Positions 58,006 through 64,000 of a stretch of DNA of 64,000 nucleotides are shown here, piece by piece. The DNA lies in assembly GCA_012270965.1 (NCBI GenBank), contig JAAXHJ010000020.1, positions 1-64,000 on the forward strand, given 5' to 3'. The notes beneath the pieces were generated by a model that was given only the letters and a program-made list of their open reading frames with translations, ran no database searches and was not told the origin of the DNA. Made by a program: the position numbers and the translations under genes. The stretch comes from Candidatus Palauibacter poriticola (GTDB lineage: Bacteria; Gemmatimonadota; Gemmatimonadetes; Palauibacterales; Palauibacteraceae). The first letter of the stretch is position 1. Each line of letters begins with the position of its first letter.

Positions 58006-59148
58006 GTGAAGGGGATACAACCGTTTTCGTCCGAATCCGTCACCGAGGGGCACCCCGACAAGATCGCGGACCAGATCTCGGACGAGGTCCTCGACCGCAT
58101 CCTCGCCGAAGACGACGCGGGCCGGGTCGCCTGCGAGACGCTCGTGACGACGGACCTCGTCCTCGTGGCCGGCGAGGTCACCACGACCGCCGCGATCGAC
58201 ATCGAGGCCACCGTCCGGGAAGTGCTGCGCGACATCGGCTACACGCACGCGGAACTCGGAATCGGGTGGGACACGTGCAGGGTGCTCACCGAGATCGACG
58301 AGCAGTCGCCGAACATCGCCCGGGGCGTGGATGGGGGTGGCGCCGGAGATCAGGGGATGATGTTCGGATACGCGACCGACGAGACGCCGGAGCTGATGCC
58401 GCTCCCCATCATGCTGGCGCACGCGCTGGTGAAGCGCTTGGCCGACGTGCGGCGATCCGGAGGCATCGCTTGGCTGCGCCCGGACGGGAAGGCGCAGGTG
58501 TCCGTCGAATACCGGGATGGGGAACCGGCCCGGATCACGACGGTGGTCGTCTCGGCGCAGCACGACGGCCACATCGCGCCGGGTGAGATCGAGGCGGCGA
58601 TCAGGGAAGAGGTCATCGGGCCCGTGTTGCCGAGCGAGCTGTACGACGAGGACCGGGTGCGGTGCCACATCAACCCGACGGGTTGTTTCGAGATCGGCGG
58701 GCCGCGGGGCGACGCGGGCCTCACGGGGCGGAAGATCATTGTGGACACGTACGGCGGCGTGGGCAGGCACGGCGGCGGCGCCTTTTCGGGGAAGGATCCG
58801 TCCAAGGTCGACCGCTCCGCGGCGTATGCGGCGCGCTGGATCGCCAAGCACCTCGTCGCGGCGAAACTCGCGCGGCGGGCCGAAGTGCAGCTCGCCTACG
58901 CCATCGGGGTCGAGGAGCCGGTCAGCGTGAGGGTCGACACCTTCGGCACGGGGCGCCGGCCGGACGACGAACTCGCCCGCCGGGTCACGGACGTCTTCGA
59001 CCTTCGGCCGCGAGAGATCATCAAGCGGCTCGGCCTCCGTAAGCCGATCTACCGCCGCACCGCCGCCTACGGACATTTCGGCCGCGAGCCCGAAGGCGAT
59101 GGGTTCACGTGGGAAAGGACCGACCGGACCGATGACCTCGCCGGATAG
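58006..59148 (+). CDS. metK: S-adenosylmethionine synthetase
   Basis: [72 protein letters not shown] start. Confidence 0.97.
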   Translation: MKGIQPFSSESVTEGHPDKIADQISDEVLDRILAEDDAGRVACETLVTTDLVLVAGEVTTTAAIDIEATVREVLRDIGYTHAELGIGWDTCRVLTEIDEQSPNIARGVDGGGAGDQGMMFGYATDETPELMPLPIMLAHALVKRLADVRRSGGIAWLRPDGKAQVSVEYRDGEPARITTVVVSAQHDGHIAPGEIEAAIREEVIGPVLPSELYDEDRVRCHINPTGCFEIGGPRGDAGLTGRKIIVDTYGGVGRHGGGAFSGKDPSKVDRSAAYAARWIAKHLVAAKLARRAEVQLAYAIGVEEPVSVRVDTFGTGRRPDDELARRVTDVFDLRPREIIKRLGLRKPIYRRTAAYGHFGREPEGDGFTWERTDRTDDLAG

Positions 59149-59203
59149 CAGCCCGTGGGATGCGGCACCGCTCGAACGCAGCGAGGGTTCGCCACGGGCT
59201 CCT
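59149..59203 (+). repeat. Dispersed palindromic element, copy E
   Basis: AGCCCGTGGGATGCGGCACCGCTCGAACGCAGCGAGGGTTCGCCACGGGCTCC; outer 9-bp stem AGCCCGTGG/CCACGGGCT. Confidence 0.75.
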
Positions 59204-59241
59204 AGGCGCCGACAGTCCGGAGGGGTCCGGAGTGCGGCGCA

Positions 59242-59781
59242 ATGACGGAGTCCGCGATGCGGGAGGTCGCGGTGGCGAGCCTCGGGCTCGACAAGACGAC
59301 GGGCGCCCCCGTCGTCATTCTCAGGGAGAAGGACGGCGACCGTTTCCTCCCGATTTGGATCGGACCCGGCGAGGCCTCGGCCATCGCGATGGAACTCGCC
59401 GGAGTCCAGTTCACCCGTCCCCTCACGCACGATCTGTTCAACGCCGTCGTGCGCGGGCTGGACGGCGCCTTCGTCCGCGTACTGATCGCGAAGGTCGTCG
59501 ACAACACCTACTACGCGTCGCTCGTGTTTCGGCGCGAGGACGAGTTCATCTCCATCGATGCGCGTCCCAGCGACAGCATCGCGCTGGCTCTTCGCGCCGG
59601 GGTTCCGATTCATGCGGCGGAGAGTCTACTGGAGGCGAGCGCGTTCGAAATCGAGGAGGCCGGCGTGGCCGAGGGAGAAGCGCCGCCTCGCGGAACCGCG
59701 CCAACCCGGGCCCCCGAGGAGCCGCTGAGCGACTATCTTAAGGGGCTGGACCCGGAGGACTTCGGCCGCTTCGAACCCTAG
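59242..59781 (+). CDS. Bifunctional nuclease family protein (DUF151)
   Basis: VILREKDGDRFLPIWIGPGEASAIAMELAGVQFTRPLTHDL...SIDARPSDSIALALRAGVPIHAAE. Confidence 0.92.
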   Translation: MTESAMREVAVASLGLDKTTGAPVVILREKDGDRFLPIWIGPGEASAIAMELAGVQFTRPLTHDLFNAVVRGLDGAFVRVLIAKVVDNTYYASLVFRREDEFISIDARPSDSIALALRAGVPIHAAESLLEASAFEIEEAGVAEGEAPPRGTAPTRAPEEPLSDYLKGLDPEDFGRFEP

Positions 59782-59840
59782 CGGCCCGCGGCGAAAGCCC
59801 CGCGGCGAGAGCCCCGCTGCGTTCGAGCGGCGCGGCCTGC
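59781..59840 (-). repeat. Dispersed palindromic element, copy F (inverted relative to E)
   Basis: Reverse complement: GGCCGCGCCGCTCGAACGCAGCGGGGCTCTCGCCGCGGGGCTTTCGCCGCGGGCCGC; right arm internally duplicated. Confidence 0.7.
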
Positions 59841-60082
59841 CAAGACGCTTCTTCCCGCGCGTCGCCGGGGGGGCGGCGAGCGGCGCGTCGTCGCCGACGG
59901 AGGTCCCGTAAACGTTATTCTGGCGGAAGCTCGCCGGAGCCACACGGGCGGTGCGGCGTCTGCTTGCCGTTCACGACCCGGGAGCGGACCTTGCCGGGAA
60001 GCACCCAACCGCCGGGGCGCCGCCGACTCCCCACGGACGACCGGGCGCGGACCGGACGGGTTGGGCATCATAGGAGCGGATC

Positions 60083-61219
60083 ATGCGGAGACGTAGCTGG
60101 ATACAGGTCGGAGCCCTGGCGGTCCTCGCCGGGTGTGGCGGTTCGAACGGGACGGGACCGGACGACCCCGATGTTGTAAGGCCGGACCGCTCGGAATTCG
60201 CCGTGCTCAACTCCATCTCGGGAACCCTGCAGCAGTTCAACCGGATCGATGGCCGGATCGTCCCCTTCGGACGCGACATCCAGTTGGGGGCGGGCTTCAA
60301 GGGCCGGACGGCGGATTTCATCCAGGATCTGTGGGTGACGGCGTGGGACGCTCCGGAAGGGAGCAAGGTCCTGTTCGGATCCTTCTCCACCGACGAACAG
60401 ACGCTGGCCGTGTTTCCGAACAACGCCGTCGTGGACCCCGGTAAGCCGACCGTGATCATCGATGGCGGCGGTACGGTGGGGGCGCTCATCCCCGCCCGGG
60501 CGCTCGACGCGGTGTACGTGGCCTTCCCGGGCACGCCGATGGCGCAGATCACCGCCGAGGACGTGGGCACCTTCGTGGAGAGGGTGATCCCGGCGGGGCA
60601 GTTTCTCGTCTCCGTCGATGGCAACCTCGACGACGAGGACGGCGGCCGGGAGCCGCTCGGCCCGCCCCGCATCGTCCTCCACGAGTTCATCAGCGGCAGC
60701 TACTTCGACGAGTTGAGGCTTCCGGAAGGCACGGTTGGGGTGACCGAGGCCATCGTGCTCGAAGACAATATGCTTTTCTTAGCCGGCGGTGGGGTCGATC
60801 CGCTGACCGCCGCCCCCCTGGGGGACGGGAATCTCGTCGAAATCGACATGTCCGCCCGGAGCGTGCAGGACGTGAACCCCCTTGGCGGAAACGGAATCTC
60901 CATGGAAGCGGGGCGGGACGGACTCGTCTACATCGTGCGCACGAAGGGCGTCGACGCGACGGAGACGGACGTGCTGTCGTTCAGCTTTGCGATTCGGGCA
61001 TGGGTGAACGGGCCGGAGAATCCGATCCAGCCGCGCGGCCGCGACGGCTCGAACCTCAACTGCCGGGTCGCAGCCGCGTTTCTGGACGGCCAGATGCTCT
61101 GCGCCACCTACGCGCCCGCCGGCCAGGGACGGCTCGTTCTACTTTCGGCCGAGGGCGAGTTCATCGATGAGGTGCCGATCGGGGCGGGGACGACCGATAT
61201 CCTGCTTCGTCCCAGCTGA
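60083..61219 (+). CDS. Hypothetical secreted lipoprotein
   Basis: MRRRSWIQVGALAVLAGCGG lipobox; repeated beta-rich segments (FAVLNSISGTLQQFNRIDG..., LVEIDMSARSVQDVNPLGG...). Confidence 0.75.
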   Translation: MRRRSWIQVGALAVLAGCGGSNGTGPDDPDVVRPDRSEFAVLNSISGTLQQFNRIDGRIVPFGRDIQLGAGFKGRTADFIQDLWVTAWDAPEGSKVLFGSFSTDEQTLAVFPNNAVVDPGKPTVIIDGGGTVGALIPARALDAVYVAFPGTPMAQITAEDVGTFVERVIPAGQFLVSVDGNLDDEDGGREPLGPPRIVLHEFISGSYFDELRLPEGTVGVTEAIVLEDNMLFLAGGGVDPLTAAPLGDGNLVEIDMSARSVQDVNPLGGNGISMEAGRDGLVYIVRTKGVDATETDVLSFSFAIRAWVNGPENPIQPRGRDGSNLNCRVAAAFLDGQMLCATYAPAGQGRLVLLSAEGEFIDEVPIGAGTTDILLRPS

Positions 61220-61243
61220 CCGCGCCCGGGGGCGGGGGCCGAG

Positions 61244-61978
61244 TTGGGACTCGTCACGACCCGGGCGGTGGTTCTCCAAACATACCGGTACAGCGAGACC
61301 AGCAAGATCCTGCGCTTGATGACGTGGGACCTCGGCCCCTGTTCCGCGCTCGCGCGCGGGGCGTTGCGCCCCCGAAGCCGCTTCGGCGGCCTGCTGGAAC
61401 CCTTCGTGGAGGGGGAGGCGACCTTCTACAGCCGGGAGGGACGCGACCTGCATACCCTCTCCAACTTCGAACTCCTCCGTGACCGGAGAGGACTCGACCG
61501 TTCGATCGAACTCTTCACGATCGCATCCGTCCTCTGCGAACTCGTGATGCGCCTCGCCCCGGAGCACGGCGATGTGAAGCTGTACCGCACGCTGACCGAG
61601 GGTCTCGACGGACTCCACGGCAGGGTCCGGGAGGGGGCGCCGGCCGGCGGGTTCGAGTACGTGTGGGGTGTGGTCAACGCCTTGGGCTTCCGCCCGGAGG
61701 TCGAACGTTGCGTCGCGTGCCGGAGTCCCATCGGAGCGGCGGGCGCGCGCTTCGACTTCGAGGCCGGCGGGCTTCGCTGCCGCTCGTGCGGCCCCTTCGG
61801 GCCCGAACTCGATCCGGGAGAGCTGGCTGCCCTGCGCACCCTCGTGTCCGGCGGGCCGGCGGAAGGGAGCCGCGCCAACGGCCGCCAGGGCCGCTGGCTG
61901 GCCGAGTTCATCCGCCACCACGTGGCGGAGGGGGCGCAGTTGAAATCTCTGCCCTTCCTGCGTCGGCTGGACGGATAG
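61244..61978 (+). CDS. recO: DNA repair protein RecO
   Basis: TRAVVLQTYRYSETSKILRLMTWDLG; CVACRSPIGAAGARFDFEAGGLRCRSCG. Confidence 0.93.
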   Translation: MGLVTTRAVVLQTYRYSETSKILRLMTWDLGPCSALARGALRPRSRFGGLLEPFVEGEATFYSREGRDLHTLSNFELLRDRRGLDRSIELFTIASVLCELVMRLAPEHGDVKLYRTLTEGLDGLHGRVREGAPAGGFEYVWGVVNALGFRPEVERCVACRSPIGAAGARFDFEAGGLRCRSCGPFGPELDPGELAALRTLVSGGPAEGSRANGRQGRWLAEFIRHHVAEGAQLKSLPFLRRLDG

Positions 61979-62004
61979 ACCCGTGAGCGACCGGTGAGCA
62001 CCCC

Positions 62005-63918
62005 GTGAGCGAGGGCGTGGGCGATCGGCGCGGAATCGTGATCGGGACCGCCGGCCATGTGGATCACGGCAAGACCGCCCTCGTGCGGGCGCTGACCGGG
62101 GTCGAGACGGACCGCTGGCTGGAGGAGCGGAAGCGGGGGCTCACGATAGACCTGGGCTTCGCGCGGCTCGACCTCGATCCCGACCTGGAGACGGGGATCG
62201 TCGACGTCCCGGGGCACGAGGACTTTCTCAAGAACATGCTCGCCGGGGCCACGGGCATCGATGTCCTCCTCCTCGTCGTGGCGGCGGACGAGGGTCCGAT
62301 GCCGCAGACGCACGAGCACCTTGCGATTGCGCGACTTCTGAACATCCGGCGCGGGGTCGTCGCGCTCACCAAGAGCGACCGGGTGGATGAGGACTGGCTC
62401 GACCTCGCGAACGAGACGACCCGGGACCTGCTGGACGAGGATACCGCCCGGACGTCATGGCGGATCGTGCCGGTCTCAGCCCTGACGGGCGACGGGATCG
62501 AACCGCTGCGGGCCGCGCTGCGCGAATCGGCGGAGGGAATCGGCGGTGCTCGCCGCGTGGACGACCGCTTCAGGCTCCCGGTCGACCGGTCCTTCTCGAT
62601 CCGGGGCACCGGCACCGTGGTGACCGGCACGGTGTGGAGCGGGTCCGTCGGCGTGGGGGACACGGTGAGGGTGTTCCCCGGGGGCGACTCGGCCCGCGTG
62701 CGCGCGCTCCAAGTGCACGAAGACCCCCGGCGCCGCGTTACCGCCGGCCGCAGGTGCGCCGTCGCGCTCGTCGGCGTCGCGCCGGCCGCCGTGGAGCGGG
62801 GCAGCGTGCTCTTGGATCCGTCCGAGTGGCAGCCGAGCGAGCGCCTTGGCGTCCGCGTGCGGGCGCTCGGGAGTCGCGACCGGCCCCTCCGTCACGGACA
62901 GCGTCTCAGGGTCTACCTCGGCACCCGCGAAGTCATGGCCCGCCTGCAGACGGCCGATCGCCAGCCCGTCGACCCCGGGGCGACCGCTTGGGCCGTGCTC
63001 GCCCTCGAGGCGCCGCTCCTCGCCCGCACGCGGGATCGGGCCATCCTCCGCTTCTACTCGCCGGTGACGACGATCGGCGGGGTCCGCGTGGCGGAGCTGA
63101 ACCCACCGCCTGCTTGGCCGGCGCGGACGGAAGCGTGGGGGCGGATGCTCGATGGCGCCCCAGCGGAGGCGATCGCCGCCGCCGTGGCTCTGGAGGGCCT
63201 GCGCGGTCTCCCCGTCGCCACGTCATCGATCCTCCTCGGACGGCGCGACGCCACGCTCGAGACGGCTGCGGAGACGGCCGGATGCGTGCGCATCGGCGCC
63301 CGCTGGTTTGCACCCGGCGCGGTGGTGGAGGCCATGACGGCCGTGGAGGAGCGCATGGCCCGCCTCCACGCCGCGGACCGCCGCGCCCCCGGCGTGTCGA
63401 AGGAGGCCGTGCGCTCCGCCATGGCGCCGGCCTGCGACCTCGAACTGGGCGAGACCGCCGTCCGCCGACTCCTCGCCGAACGTCGCCTGCTCGAGAGCGG
63501 GCCCCGGCTCGCGCTCCCGGGCCACGCGCCCCGCCTCACGCCGCGGGAGGAAGAGGGGCGGGCGCAACTCGCCGCGACGATCGAAGCCGCCGGACTGCAG
63601 CCGCCCCTCGTCACGGAGTTGGGGAAGAAGCTGCGCCTGGACCGGCCCGTGCTCGACGACCTCCTCCGCCTGCTGCAGGAATCCGGCACAACGAAGGCGG
63701 TCACGCCCGAGCTGCACTTCGCCGTCGGGGCTCTGGAGACGATGGAGGCGCGCGCGAGAGAGCTTCTCGCCGATGGCGCGCCGGCCCCGCCCGCGCGGTT
63801 CAAGGAAGCGTTCGGGCTCTCCCGGAAATACCTGATCCCGCTCCTCGAATACCTGGACCGGGAAGGCGTGACCCGGCGCACCGCCGGAGGGAGAGTCCTC
63901 GCCCGCCACGCCGGCTGA
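62005..63918 (+). CDS. selB: Selenocysteine-specific translation elongation factor
   Basis: IVIGTAGHVDHGKTALVRALTGVETDRWLEERKRGLTIDLGFA; VDVPGHEDFLKNMLAGATGID; C-terminal winged-helix region. Confidence 0.96.
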   Translation: MSEGVGDRRGIVIGTAGHVDHGKTALVRALTGVETDRWLEERKRGLTIDLGFARLDLDPDLETGIVDVPGHEDFLKNMLAGATGIDVLLLVVAADEGPMPQTHEHLAIARLLNIRRGVVALTKSDRVDEDWLDLANETTRDLLDEDTARTSWRIVPVSALTGDGIEPLRAALRESAEGIGGARRVDDRFRLPVDRSFSIRGTGTVVTGTVWSGSVGVGDTVRVFPGGDSARVRALQVHEDPRRRVTAGRRCAVALVGVAPAAVERGSVLLDPSEWQPSERLGVRVRALGSRDRPLRHGQRLRVYLGTREVMARLQTADRQPVDPGATAWAVLALEAPLLARTRDRAILRFYSPVTTIGGVRVAELNPPPAWPARTEAWGRMLDGAPAEAIAAAVALEGLRGLPVATSSILLGRRDATLETAAETAGCVRIGARWFAPGAVVEAMTAVEERMARLHAADRRAPGVSKEAVRSAMAPACDLELGETAVRRLLAERRLLESGPRLALPGHAPRLTPREEEGRAQLAATIEAAGLQPPLVTELGKKLRLDRPVLDDLLRLLQESGTTKAVTPELHFAVGALETMEARARELLADGAPAPPARFKEAFGLSRKYLIPLLEYLDREGVTRRTAGGRVLARHAG

Positions 63919-63935
63919 GTCTCATGCGGGCCGCG

Positions 63936-64000
63936 TTAGGCGACGTGGTAGAGGAAACAGCCGCAGTACTCGCACGATTCGACGCGAAGATTGCGATCCG
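63936..64000 (-). CDS. C-terminal end of a zinc-ribbon protein (truncated by window edge)
   Basis: Reverse strand reads DRNLRVESCEYCGCFLYHVA*; C-terminal CxxCxxF-L-Y ribbon. Confidence 0.6.
   Translation of the reverse strand, partial: DRNLRVESCEYCGCFLYHVA

Noticed and set aside
56130-58586. 818-aa + strand ORF overlapping ptsI/metK
   Set aside because: Arg/Gly/Pro-rich out-of-frame translation of two confident genes.

Overview
This is a 64-kb, very GC-rich bacterial chromosomal segment. Its gene content and GTG/TTG-start-rich, tightly packed layout would fit a Gemmatimonadota-like lineage, but that is inference. About 55 protein-coding genes are supported, almost all on the + strand with many 4-nt start/stop overlaps. 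The minus-strand exceptions are an OPT transporter at the left edge, a GT2 + methylmalonyl-CoA epimerase pair, one DUF4159 gene and a zinc-ribbon gene at the right edge. Most of the window is housekeeping: clpB, trx, rsmI, valS, selA, purN/purH, msrP-like, a caa3-type oxidase operon, rnz, an aroA-cmk fusion, rpsA, propionyl-CoA/methylmalonyl-CoA genes, argS, purM, the rib operon with nusB, hpf-hprK-PTS(Man)-HPr-EI, metK, bfn, recO and selB. No rRNA, tRNA, CRISPR array, transposase or defence island was recognised. Signals worth a second look: (1) a dispersed intergenic imperfect palindrome, core GCCGCTCGAACGCAGCGGG with outer arms AGCCCGTGGCGAAA.../...TTTCGCCACGGGCT, in about seven full or partial copies, two of them inverted around the bfn gene; (2) an uncharacterised envelope-protein cluster at 7276-14851 (DUF4175-like coiled-coil, TPR, glutaminase-fold-like 'AsnB-like', and TonB-like Pro/Glu-rich protein), bordered and interrupted by that repeat; (3) selA and selB without any visible selC or selenoprotein; (4) a perfect hairpin next to a putative rpsA promoter, and a long inverted repeat before coxB. 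I found no convincing entirely new system; the repeat family and the envelope cluster are the best candidates.
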